NCBI GenBank assembly: GCA_027487245.1
Contig: JAIYDY010000118.1
Location: forward strand, 1-51,539
DNA: 51,539 nucleotides
DNA from: Hyphomicrobiales bacterium
Lineage (GTDB): Bacteria; Pseudomonadota; Alphaproteobacteria; Rhizobiales; Beijerinckiaceae
Direction of reading: 5' to 3'
Of the stretch, positions 41,280-49,147 are shown piece after piece (position 1 is the stretch's first letter; each line of letters begins with the position of its first letter). The notes beneath the pieces are model-generated. The model was not told the origin of the DNA. It did no database searches and worked only from the letters and a program-made list of their open reading frames with translations. Position numbers and translations under genes: made by a program.

Positions 41280-42557
41280 ATGAAAAAGCGGACATTCCTG
41301 AGCCTGTCAGCCAGTCTCGCACTCGGCCTCGCCATGAGCGTGAGCACGGCCAGCATCAGCGTGGCCCAGACCACGCTGCGTATCTTCACCGGCGGCCAGC
41401 AGCGCCCCGATGTGATGCGCAAGATCGCCGATGACTACGAAAAGCGCACGCCCGGCGTGAAGATCGAGGTCGAGGTCGGCGGCGCCACTTCCGAGCAGCA
41501 GCAGCAATATCTCAACACCGTCCTCGCCTCGAAGGATTCGGCGCTCGACGTCATCCTGATCGACGTGATCCGGCCGGCGCAGTGGGCTGCCGCCCAGTGG
41601 GCCGAGCCGCTCGATGCCTTCCTCGGCGCCGACAAGGACAAGATCATGGCGCGCTACCTGCCCGCCTATCGCGAGGCCAACATCGTCGGCGGCAAGGTCA
41701 TCGCCCTGCCCTACTTCGCCGATGCGCAGTTCCTCTACTACCGCAAGGACCTGCTCGAAAAGCACGGCGTGCAGCCTCCGAAGACCTGGGCCGAGCTTCA
41801 GGCCGGAGCCGAGAAGGTGATGAAGGCCGAAGGCAACCCGAACCTGTCGGGCTTCCAGACCGCCGGCGCGCCGATCGAAGGCACGGTCTGTACCTATCTG
41901 GTGCCGATGTGGGGTGCGGGGGGCGCGCTCACCAATGCACAGGGGCAACTGGCGCTCAACACGGCCGAGGCACGCCGCCCGTTCCAGCTCTGGGCTGACA
42001 TGAAGGCTGCGAACGTGACGCCGCCGAATCTGGCCGAAATCCCGACGGACCGCATCCGCCAGAACTTCCAGGCCGGCAACCTGCTGTTCGCTATGAACTG
42101 GGGTTATGTCTGGCAGCGCACCCAGAATGATGCCGACAGCCAGATCAAGGACAAGGTCGGCGTGGTGCCGCTGCCCGGCTTCACCGCCGACAAGGCCGCA
42201 ACCTGCATCGGCGGCTGGCAGCTGGCCATCTCGGCCTTCTCCAAGAACAAGAAGGCAGCGTTTGACTTCGCGATGTACCTGTCCTCGCCGGAAGTGGCAA
42301 AGGCGCAGGCCATCGCCGCGTCGCACCTGCCGGTGTTCCCGGAGGTCTACACCGATCCGGACGTGCTGAAGGCCAATCCGTGGTTCGCGCAGGCCCTGCC
42401 AGTGGTGCAGACCGCCCGTTCGCGCCCGGTCTCGCCCGCCTATCCGCGCGTTTCGGAAGTGATTCGCACCAACATGAACGCCTTCCTCGCCGGCGCGAAA
42501 ACCGCCGACGCCGCGCTGGCCGACATGACGCGCGACCTGTCGCAGGTCATCCGCTGA
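41280..42557 (+). CDS. Sugar ABC transporter substrate-binding protein
   Basis: This 425-residue exported CUT1 binding protein has a signal peptide of about 29 residues ending ISVAQ, followed by TTLRIFTGGQQRPDVMRKIADDYEKRTPGVKIEVEVGG. The MalE-like fold is seen in YFADAQFLYYRKDLLEKHGVQPPKTWAEL and FAMNWGYVWQRTQND. The ligand cannot be read from sequence; the operon and shared operator suggest a sulfosugar. GGGAGG lies upstream of ATG 41280. It is 59 bp after the ATPase gene and followed by a hairpin repeat, which could raise its transcript level relative to the permeases. Confidence 0.92.
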   Translation: MKKRTFLSLSASLALGLAMSVSTASISVAQTTLRIFTGGQQRPDVMRKIADDYEKRTPGVKIEVEVGGATSEQQQQYLNTVLASKDSALDVILIDVIRPAQWAAAQWAEPLDAFLGADKDKIMARYLPAYREANIVGGKVIALPYFADAQFLYYRKDLLEKHGVQPPKTWAELQAGAEKVMKAEGNPNLSGFQTAGAPIEGTVCTYLVPMWGAGGALTNAQGQLALNTAEARRPFQLWADMKAANVTPPNLAEIPTDRIRQNFQAGNLLFAMNWGYVWQRTQNDADSQIKDKVGVVPLPGFTADKAATCIGGWQLAISAFSKNKKAAFDFAMYLSSPEVAKAQAIAASHLPVFPEVYTDPDVLKANPWFAQALPVVQTARSRPVSPAYPRVSEVIRTNMNAFLAGAKTADAALADMTRDLSQVIR

Positions 42558-42568
42558 CAATACCTTGC

Positions 42569-42637
42569 CGTCATTCCCGGGCTTGACCCGGGAACCCCAT
42601 TCCGGACGGGATGGTCGGGTCAAGCCCGACCATGACG
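42569..42637. repeat. Hairpin repeat, family C, copy 2
   Basis: It starts CGTCATTCCCGGGCTTGACCC and ends GTCGGGTCAAGCCCGACCATGACG; outer ends are complementary and each half is itself a hairpin (CCCGGGCTTGACCCGGG and GTCGGGTCAAGCCCGAC). It lies between the binding-protein and first permease genes. Confidence 0.8.
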
Positions 42638-42655
42638 CCCTCATCGAGGTGCCTC

Positions 42656-43561
42656 ATGACCGCGAAACTCTCATCGCTGGAACGCTCCGAGCGACGCCTC
42701 GGCATCGCATTGCTGGCACCGGCCTTCGCGCTGCTGGCCGGGGTCGTGCTCTACCCGATCTACAATCTGATCCGCATGTCGTTCAGCGAAAACAAGCTGA
42801 CCGAACCGTGGCTGGCCAAGCCGTGGATCGGCTTCGAGAACTACGCGAAGGCGATGGGTGACGAGCGCCTCTGGGAGGCGACCTGGCACACGCTGCTCTA
42901 TGTGATCGTCACCGTTCCCGGCGCCGTGGCGCTGGGGCTCGGACTGGCCCTGCTCGCCAACCAGCCCTTCCGCGTCAAGTGGCCGGTGCGCCTCGGGCTC
43001 TTGCTGCCATGGGCGCTGCCGCTGGTCTTTGCCGGCCTGATCTTCCGCTGGTTCTTCGAGTACCAGCAGGGGCTGGTCAACAATGCGCTGATCTGGATCG
43101 GGCTGTCGCCGGTGAACTGGCTGACCCAGGAAGGCCCGGCCTTCTTCGCCATCTGCGTCGCGATCATCTGGAAGACATCGAGCTTTGCCGCGCTGGTGCT
43201 GCTGGCGGGCCTCCAGACGATCCCGAAATCGCTCTATGAGGCGGCCGAGGTGGACGGTGCCTCGAAGTGGCAGCAGTTCTGGGAAATCACCCTGCCGATG
43301 CTCAAGCCCGCGATCATCGTGGCGCTGATCTTCCGCACCATCACGGCGATCCAGACCTTCGACATTCCCAAGGCCATGACCGATGGCGGGCCGGGCAATG
43401 CCACCGAGACGCTGGCCATGTACATCCACAAGACCACGATCGACTCACTCGATTTCGGCTATGGCTCGACACTGGCCGTGCTGATGTTCATCGCCTCCGC
43501 GATCCTGACCTCGATCTACCTGCGCCACACGCGGCGCGACCCCAGCGCGGGGAGGCATTGA
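42656..43561 (+). CDS. Sugar ABC transporter permease 1 (UgpA/MalF type)
   Basis: This 301-residue inner-membrane protein has six predicted hydrophobic segments beginning at LGIALLAPAFALLAGVVLY. The ATPase-contacting EAA loop is EAAEVDGASKWQQFWEITLPMLKP, typical of CUT1 permeases. ATG 42656 with GAGG 7 nt upstream gives the start MTAKLSSLERSERRLG; the frame is open to 42611, but this would be inside the repeat. It pairs with the permease at 43716. Confidence 0.93.
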   Translation: MTAKLSSLERSERRLGIALLAPAFALLAGVVLYPIYNLIRMSFSENKLTEPWLAKPWIGFENYAKAMGDERLWEATWHTLLYVIVTVPGAVALGLGLALLANQPFRVKWPVRLGLLLPWALPLVFAGLIFRWFFEYQQGLVNNALIWIGLSPVNWLTQEGPAFFAICVAIIWKTSSFAALVLLAGLQTIPKSLYEAAEVDGASKWQQFWEITLPMLKPAIIVALIFRTITAIQTFDIPKAMTDGGPGNATETLAMYIHKTTIDSLDFGYGSTLAVLMFIASAILTSIYLRHTRRDPSAGRH

Positions 43562-43575
43562 TGGCACTCGCAGTG

Positions 43576-43676
43576 ATGTCATTCCCGGCCGGAGCGCAGC
43601 GGAGGGGAAGGGAAACCATGGCAGGCGCCCATGTCTGGATCCCCTTCCCGCGCCTGTGGCGCGCCGGGGATGACAC
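43576..43676. repeat. Long imperfect hairpin repeat, family B, copy 3
   Basis: It starts ATGTCATTCCCGGCCGGAGC and ends CGCGCCGGGGATGACAC, with GGAGGGGAAGGGAAACC / GGATCCCCTTCCCGC inside; 101 bp long. It fills the gap between the two permease genes, so the operon mRNA carries a large stem there. Confidence 0.85.
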
Positions 43677-43715
43677 CCGCGAGGCTGGCACCTGTTTGTT
43701 GAGCGGAGATCGGAC

Positions 43716-44555
43716 ATGACCGCCATGATGAAGTTCCCCTCGGCCAAGAAGATGACGCTGATCGCCGGCGCTGTCGTGGCCATCAACGGCTTCTTTCCGG
43801 CGCTCTGGATCCTGTTCACCTCGCTCAAGACCGAGAGCGAACTGATGCGGCTGCCGATCACGATCTGGCCGGCCGCGCCGACGCTGGGCAACTACACCCG
43901 CGTGTTCGTCGACCAGCCGATCTTCCTGTTCATGTGGAACTCGTTCGTGGTGGCGGTGCTGTCGACGCTGCTGTGCGTGACGGTGTCGGCGCTGGCGGCC
44001 TATGCGCTGGTCCGGCTGCGCATCCCGGCGCCCAACCTGATCCTGTCCGTGCTGCTGGCGGTGGCCATGTTTCCGCTGATCTCGCTGATGGTGCCGCTGT
44101 TCTCGGTGATGCGCGACCTGCAGCTGCTCAACACCTGGTGGGCGCTGGTCTTCCCTTATGCGGTGCTCTCGATGCCGGTGTGCACGCTGGTGCTGATCTC
44201 GTTCTTCCAGGACATCCCGCGCGATCTGGAGAATGCCGCGATGATCGACGGCTGCTCACGGATCGGCGCGCTCTGGCATGTGGTCATTCCGCTGACCGCG
44301 CCGGGCGTGTTCACCGCCGGCATCCTGGCCTTCGTCAACGCCTGGGACGAGTTCCTGCTGGCGCTGACGCTGGCCCCGCGCGTGGCCAGCCGCACGCTGC
44401 CGGTCGGCATCACGCTGTATCAGGGCGAGTTCTCGTTCCCATGGCCGATCATCTCGGCGGCGCTGATCATCGCCATCGTGCCGATCTGCATCATCATCGC
44501 GGTGTTCCAGGAGCGCGTGGTGGGTGGGCTGACGTCAGGCGGCGTGAAGGGCTGA
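43716..44555 (+). CDS. Sugar ABC transporter permease 2 (UgpE/MalG type)
   Basis: This 279-residue permease has six hydrophobic segments; the EAA loop ENAAMIDGCSRIGALWHVVIPLTAPGVF and the C-terminal segment VFQERVVGGLTSGGVKG are typical of CUT1 MalG-like proteins. It forms the membrane channel with the preceding permease. It is the last gene of the transporter operon and converges on the epimerase gene with about 30 bp between stops. Confidence 0.93.
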   Translation: MTAMMKFPSAKKMTLIAGAVVAINGFFPALWILFTSLKTESELMRLPITIWPAAPTLGNYTRVFVDQPIFLFMWNSFVVAVLSTLLCVTVSALAAYALVRLRIPAPNLILSVLLAVAMFPLISLMVPLFSVMRDLQLLNTWWALVFPYAVLSMPVCTLVLISFFQDIPRDLENAAMIDGCSRIGALWHVVIPLTAPGVFTAGILAFVNAWDEFLLALTLAPRVASRTLPVGITLYQGEFSFPWPIISAALIIAIVPICIIIAVFQERVVGGLTSGGVKG

Positions 44556-44587
44556 GGCGGAGCGCGGTTGCGCCCGATCAGCCAGCC

Positions 44588-45646
44588 TCACCCGAATCGG
44601 TATTCCGTCACCTGCCGGTAGACCTCGCCGGGGCGGAGCACGGTGGTGGGGAAGTGCGGCAGGTTGGGGCTGTCGGGCACATGCTGCGGCTCCAGGCACA
44701 GGCCGGATGACGAGCCGTAAGGACTGCCCCCAAGGCCCGGCACCGGGGTCTGGGTCTTGAAGCCGTCATAGACCTGCAAGGCCGGCTCGCTGGTCCAGAC
44801 CTGCATGGACAGCCCGTTCAGCGGCGAACGCAGGGTGGCGGCCAGCGCAACCTCCAGCCCGGCCATCACGCTCGGCTCGCGGCGGTCACGGCGCAGGATG
44901 AAGTTGTGGTCATACCAGTGGCGCGAGCCGTCGGCGTTGTCATGGCGCAGCGGCCGGCTCTTGCGGAAGTCGAACGGCGTGCCGGCCACCGAGGCCACCT
45001 CCCCGCTCGGGATCAGATCCTCGTCCACAGGCGTGATCAGGTTGGCGCGCACTTCCAGTTCGTGCGCCAGCACATCCGGCGAGCCGTCGAGGTTGAAATA
45101 GGAATGCTGGCACAGGTTGACGATGGTGGCGGCATCGGTCGTGGCCGTGAGCTCGGTGCGCAGCGTGGCCGGCTCGGCCAGCGTATAGCGGCAGGTCACG
45201 GTCAGCGTGCCGGGGTAGCCATGGTCGCCATCGGGCGAGACCAGCGCCAGCGTCACCGAGGCAGCGTCGTGGTGCAGGATCGTCCATGGCCGCTTGCCGA
45301 ATCCGTCACCGCCGCCATGCAGCGAATGCTTGCCCGCCTGATTGAGCTTGAGCTGGTGGGCCTTGCCATCGAGCATGAAGCGGCCGCCCTCGATGCGGTT
45401 GGCAAAGCGGCCCGCGATCGCGCCGAAGTGCGGCGAGTGCTTGAGATAATCGTCCAGCGCCGCAAAGCCGAGCACCACGCGCTGCGGCTTGCCCTTCACC
45501 GGCACGGTCATGTCCCGCACAACCGCGCCCCATTCCATGATCGTGGCCGTCGCACCAGCAGCGGAGCGCAGCGTGACCTCGCGGACCGGCGTTCCGTCGG
45601 GAAGATGGCCGAAGGTGGATGGGTGGGCTGTGGCGGCGGGTGTCAT
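44588..45646 (-). CDS. galM: Aldose 1-epimerase (GalM family)
   Basis: This 352-residue mutarotase interconverts alpha and beta anomers of hexoses. Family motifs are GRFANRIEGGRF, the His of KHSLHGG, the catalytic His in NLCQHSYFNLDG and the catalytic Glu in SGLCLEPQHVPDSPN. In the sulfoquinovose locus it may act on SQ, as YihR does, supplying the anomer used by isomerase or kinase, but the motifs are those of general GalM enzymes and the substrate is unproven. It is monocistronic on the minus strand. Confidence 0.9.
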   Translation of the reverse strand: MTPAATAHPSTFGHLPDGTPVREVTLRSAAGATATIMEWGAVVRDMTVPVKGKPQRVVLGFAALDDYLKHSPHFGAIAGRFANRIEGGRFMLDGKAHQLKLNQAGKHSLHGGGDGFGKRPWTILHHDAASVTLALVSPDGDHGYPGTLTVTCRYTLAEPATLRTELTATTDAATIVNLCQHSYFNLDGSPDVLAHELEVRANLITPVDEDLIPSGEVASVAGTPFDFRKSRPLRHDNADGSRHWYDHNFILRRDRREPSVMAGLEVALAATLRSPLNGLSMQVWTSEPALQVYDGFKTQTPVPGLGGSPYGSSSGLCLEPQHVPDSPNLPHFPTTVLRPGEVYRQVTEYRFG

Positions 45647-45758
45647 GTCGATGGTCTCGCAAGGGGCAGATCTGATCCTGCCTGTCTAGCATGCTGGTGA
45701 AAACTGTCACGGAGATGACATCAGCGACTCCTAGGGCTCGCGGTCGCCGGAGAAAGAC

Positions 45759-46982
45759 ATGTCGACGTCCCAACGCATCACTGTCTCCGCCGTTTTCGCC
45801 GGGCTCAACGACCGCACCATTCTCGCGCTGGGACTGACCCAGACCATCGGCTATGGCACGCTCTACTATGCCTATGGTGTTTTGGCACCGGCGATTTCCC
45901 GCGAGTTCGGGGTTGGTCTCGACTGGTTCTTTGCTGCATTTACCATTGGCCTTTTGCTTGGCGGACTGGTGGCACCGCTGGTCGGGCGCGAACTGGACCG
46001 GCGCGGCGCGCGGCTGGTGATGACCATGGGCTCGGTCCTCGCGGCACTGGCGCTGGTTGCCTGCGCGCTGGCACCGAACATCTGGGCATTTTCCGCTGCC
46101 GTGATCTTTGCAGAGGCGGCCACATGCCTCGTGGTCTATGAGGCTGCCTTTGCCGGGCTGACGCAGATTTACCGGCATGAAGCGCGGCGGGGCATCACGC
46201 TGATCACGTTGATTGCCGGATTTGCCTCGACGATTTTCTGGCCGCTGACCCAGTGGATGCTCAGCGCCATGGACTGGCGCTGGACGTTGCTGGTCTTTGC
46301 GGTGGTCCACCTTCTGGTCTGCGCACCGCTGCATGCAACCGCCCTGCGCCGGGCCGTTCCACGGGGGCGGGACGACATCAGGGAGGTTCCGGGCGCAGCC
46401 GATCCGCCCACGCTGCTTGGCCCGGATCGCAGACGCGCGCTGATCCTGTTCACGCTTGCCATCGTTGTGTCAGGGCTGGTGACATCAGCCTTCCCTGTCC
46501 ACATGCTGCGGATCATCGAGAATGAGGGATTCAGCGCACAGGCTGCCGCGCTGATCGCCATGATGATGGGGCCGGCGCAGGTTCTCGCTCGCTTTGTCGA
46601 GGTCGTGGGCGGCCATCGTTTCGATCCGCTCATGACCGGCCGCGTGGCGCTCGGAACGCTGCTGGCGTCGATCGCCTTGCTGCTGGCAATGCCGGCTTCA
46701 CTCGGCACGGCGGTGGCTTTCGCCGCCTTCTATGGTGCCGCGCAAGGATTGGTCACGATTGCGCGGGCAACCGTGCCTTTGCAGTTGTTTGGTGCGAATG
46801 GCTACGGAGCGCTGATGGGGCGCATCACCGGCCTGCGCTTTCTGGCGAATGCGGCCAGCCCATTCCTGTTCGCATCGGCCATGACACATCTGGGGATAGA
46901 CATGGCCCTGTGGATCAGCGGCATGATCGCAGCCTTGGCGTTCGGGCTGTTCATGATGCTGAGGGCGCCGCCGCGAGGTTGA
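45759..46982 (+). CDS. Major facilitator superfamily transporter
   Basis: This 407-residue membrane protein has about twelve hydrophobic segments. The loop 2-3 motif GRELDRRGARLVMTMG corresponds to the MFS A-motif region, and ALGLTQTIGYGTLYYAYGVLAPAI opens the first helices. The sequence resembles uncharacterised alphaproteobacterial MFS proteins of the oxalate/formate-antiporter-like type. The substrate is unknown; position next to the sulfonate locus allows, but does not show, a role in export of a sulfonate or sulfite. It converges on gloA. Confidence 0.85.
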   Translation: MSTSQRITVSAVFAGLNDRTILALGLTQTIGYGTLYYAYGVLAPAISREFGVGLDWFFAAFTIGLLLGGLVAPLVGRELDRRGARLVMTMGSVLAALALVACALAPNIWAFSAAVIFAEAATCLVVYEAAFAGLTQIYRHEARRGITLITLIAGFASTIFWPLTQWMLSAMDWRWTLLVFAVVHLLVCAPLHATALRRAVPRGRDDIREVPGAADPPTLLGPDRRRALILFTLAIVVSGLVTSAFPVHMLRIIENEGFSAQAAALIAMMMGPAQVLARFVEVVGGHRFDPLMTGRVALGTLLASIALLLAMPASLGTAVAFAAFYGAAQGLVTIARATVPLQLFGANGYGALMGRITGLRFLANAASPFLFASAMTHLGIDMALWISGMIAALAFGLFMMLRAPPRG

Positions 46983-47004
46983 AATCCGGCGGCACCCTGC
47001 GCCC

Positions 47005-47445
47005 TCACCAGCTTCCGGTGTTCGCCATGCTAGCCCAGGGTTCGCTCTTCTGGAGCGGCTCGCCCTTCTGCAGCAGTTCGATCGAGATGCCGTCGGGCGA
47101 ACGCACGAAGGCCATGTAGCCATCGCGCGGGGGGCGGTTGATGGTGACGCCGGCCTTCATCAGCCGGTCGCAGGTCTGGTAGATGTCATCGACGCGGTAG
47201 GCGAGATGGCCGAAATTGCGACCGCCCTCATAGGTCTTCTCATCCCAGTTATGGGTCAGTTCGACCAGCGGAGCCTTCGCGTCGCGGGCGCGCTCGACAT
47301 CGCCGGGCGCTGCGAGGAAGACCAGCGTGTAGCGGCCTTCCGGGCGGTCGATCCGGCGGGTTTCGACGAGGCCGAGCTTGTTGACGAAGAAGTCGAGCGC
47401 GGCATCGAGATCGCCGACGCGCACCATCGTGTGCAGGTATTCCAT
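47005..47445 (-). CDS. gloA: Lactoylglutathione lyase (glyoxalase I)
   Basis: This 146-residue VOC-superfamily enzyme detoxifies methylglyoxal as its glutathione hemithioacetal. The metal ligands of the two half-sites are visible: His5 ([10 protein letters not shown]), Glu in APLVELTHN, His in [11 protein letters not shown] and Glu in GISIELLQ. The arrangement [11 protein letters not shown] matches GloA. ATG 47445 is preceded by AAGGAGA 7 nt away; the much longer upstream frame is a shadow of the CDF gene on the other strand. Confidence 0.93.
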   Translation of the reverse strand: MEYLHTMVRVGDLDAALDFFVNKLGLVETRRIDRPEGRYTLVFLAAPGDVERARDAKAPLVELTHNWDEKTYEGGRNFGHLAYRVDDIYQTCDRLMKAGVTINRPPRDGYMAFVRSPDGISIELLQKGEPLQKSEPWASMANTGSW

Positions 47446-47604
47446 GATTGCATCTCCTTGGCTGATCGGCAGCTTGAGCCCCGGCGCCGATCTGAATGGT
47501 TGATCTTGATCATCAGATGGGCGCACAGAAGGTGGAACTGAAGTGCGCGCCTTCCGCCCACAGCGCAAGGCCTGCCCCCTGACATCCTGATCCGGCGTGG
47601 ACGC

Positions 47605-49017
47605 ATGACTGCAAAGCTTGACAACGAGACACCGGCCCAGCGGGTCTCCCGCCTGAAGGAGCGCGCGGCCATCGTCTCGGTCGTGGCCAGCATCGTGCTG
47701 ACCCTCGGCAAGGCGCTGGCGGCCTACCTGTCCGGCTCGCTGGCGCTGTTGTCGGAGGCTGCTCACGGGATGATCGACATCGCCGCGACGCTGACAACCT
47801 GGTTTGCCATCCGCGCCGCCGACAAACCCGCCGATGACGAGCACCATTATGGCCACGGCAAGATCGAATCGCTCGCCGCCCTCGCCGAATGCGCGCTGCT
47901 GTTCGCACTGGCAGGCGCCGTAGCCTGGGAGGCCGGCACGCGGCTGTGGAGCGGGGTTCACCCGCCGGTCGAGGTCACGCCGCTGGTGATCGGCGTTCTG
48001 GTGGTGGCGATCCTGATCGATGCCACGCGCTGGCGGGCGCTGCACATCATCGCCAAGGCGACCTTCTCGGAGGCGCTGGCGGCGGACGCGCTGCATTTCG
48101 CCTCCGATCTGGTATCGACCGTGCTGACCCTGTTCGGGCTGGCGATGGTGCTGGCCGGCTTCCCGCATGGCGACACCGTGGCGGCGCTGGGCGTGTCGCT
48201 GTTCATCATCAGCGCGGCAACCAAGCTGGCGCTACGCACGATCGGCACGCTGGTTGACACCGCCCCCAAGGGCATGCGCGCCAGCCTGGAGGAAGCGGCG
48301 CTCAAGGTTCCGGGCGTGGCCTCCGTCGAATGGCTGAAGCTCAGGCCCGGCGGCGGGCGCACCCATGGCGAAATCGGCGTGAAGGTGGCGCGCACCCTGT
48401 CGCTGGAGCAGGCCGCCGAGATCAAGCAGGTGCTGGCCGGCGCGCTGGCCGTGGCGGCGCCCAATGCCGAGATCACGATCACCGCCAACCCGGTGCAGAC
48501 CGAAAACGAGAACGCGCTCGAGCGGGTGATGATGATCGCGGCCCGCATCGGCGTGCCGATCCATCATTTCACCTTGCAGCAGGTTGGCGGGCGGGCCTGC
48601 ATCAGCCTCGACATGGAGGTCGATGCGCGCATGCCGCTGGGCGAGGCCCATGTGCTGGCGACGCGGCTCGAAGCCGAGATCAGGGCTGATTTCGGACCCG
48701 ACACCGAGGTGGAGACCCATGTCGAGCCGCTGGTGATGACGGCGGGCGATGGCGAGAACGCGTCGACCGAGACAGTGGCCGGGCTGGCGGCGGTGCTCGC
48801 GGAGGCGGCGGCGCTGGGCAGCGTGATCAGGGATGTCCATAATGTCCGGGTGCGCAGCACGGAGGCGGGGCTGATCGTCAACTTCCACTGCCGCGCCGAG
48901 CCTTCCCTCGATGTCGCGGCGGTGCATGTGGCTGTCGATGACATCGAGCGCCGCCTGCGCCAGAGCCGTTCCGACATTGCCCGGGTGGTCGGCCATGCGG
49001 AGCCGCTGCTGCCCTGA
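47605..49017 (+). CDS. Cation diffusion facilitator with enlarged C-terminal region
   Basis: This 470-residue protein, against about 300 in typical CDF exporters, has six predicted transmembrane segments to about residue 210. Metal-site pairs are His54/Asp58 (EAAHGMIDI) and His163/Asp167 (DALHFASD), plus the loop [12 protein letters not shown] proteins expel Zn, Mn, Fe or Co using the proton gradient. The C-terminal 260 residues seem to hold two successive cytoplasmic dimerisation-like units (about 215-300 and 300-465, each with an alternating His-rich strand pattern). The gene is divergent from gloA with a 159-bp gap. Confidence 0.88.
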   Translation: MTAKLDNETPAQRVSRLKERAAIVSVVASIVLTLGKALAAYLSGSLALLSEAAHGMIDIAATLTTWFAIRAADKPADDEHHYGHGKIESLAALAECALLFALAGAVAWEAGTRLWSGVHPPVEVTPLVIGVLVVAILIDATRWRALHIIAKATFSEALAADALHFASDLVSTVLTLFGLAMVLAGFPHGDTVAALGVSLFIISAATKLALRTIGTLVDTAPKGMRASLEEAALKVPGVASVEWLKLRPGGGRTHGEIGVKVARTLSLEQAAEIKQVLAGALAVAAPNAEITITANPVQTENENALERVMMIAARIGVPIHHFTLQQVGGRACISLDMEVDARMPLGEAHVLATRLEAEIRADFGPDTEVETHVEPLVMTAGDGENASTETVAGLAAVLAEAAALGSVIRDVHNVRVRSTEAGLIVNFHCRAEPSLDVAAVHVAVDDIERRLRQSRSDIARVVGHAEPLLP

Positions 49018-49147
49018 GCGCTGCTGCGGCCGGCAAGCGCAGGCCGTTGCGCCGCGACAAAGCGGCACGGGCTGCGCCCTACACAAAGCTGTGTGCTTCG
49101 CTGTCACGATCTTGCAACAGCGCCCTGCGACATCAATGTCTTAAACC

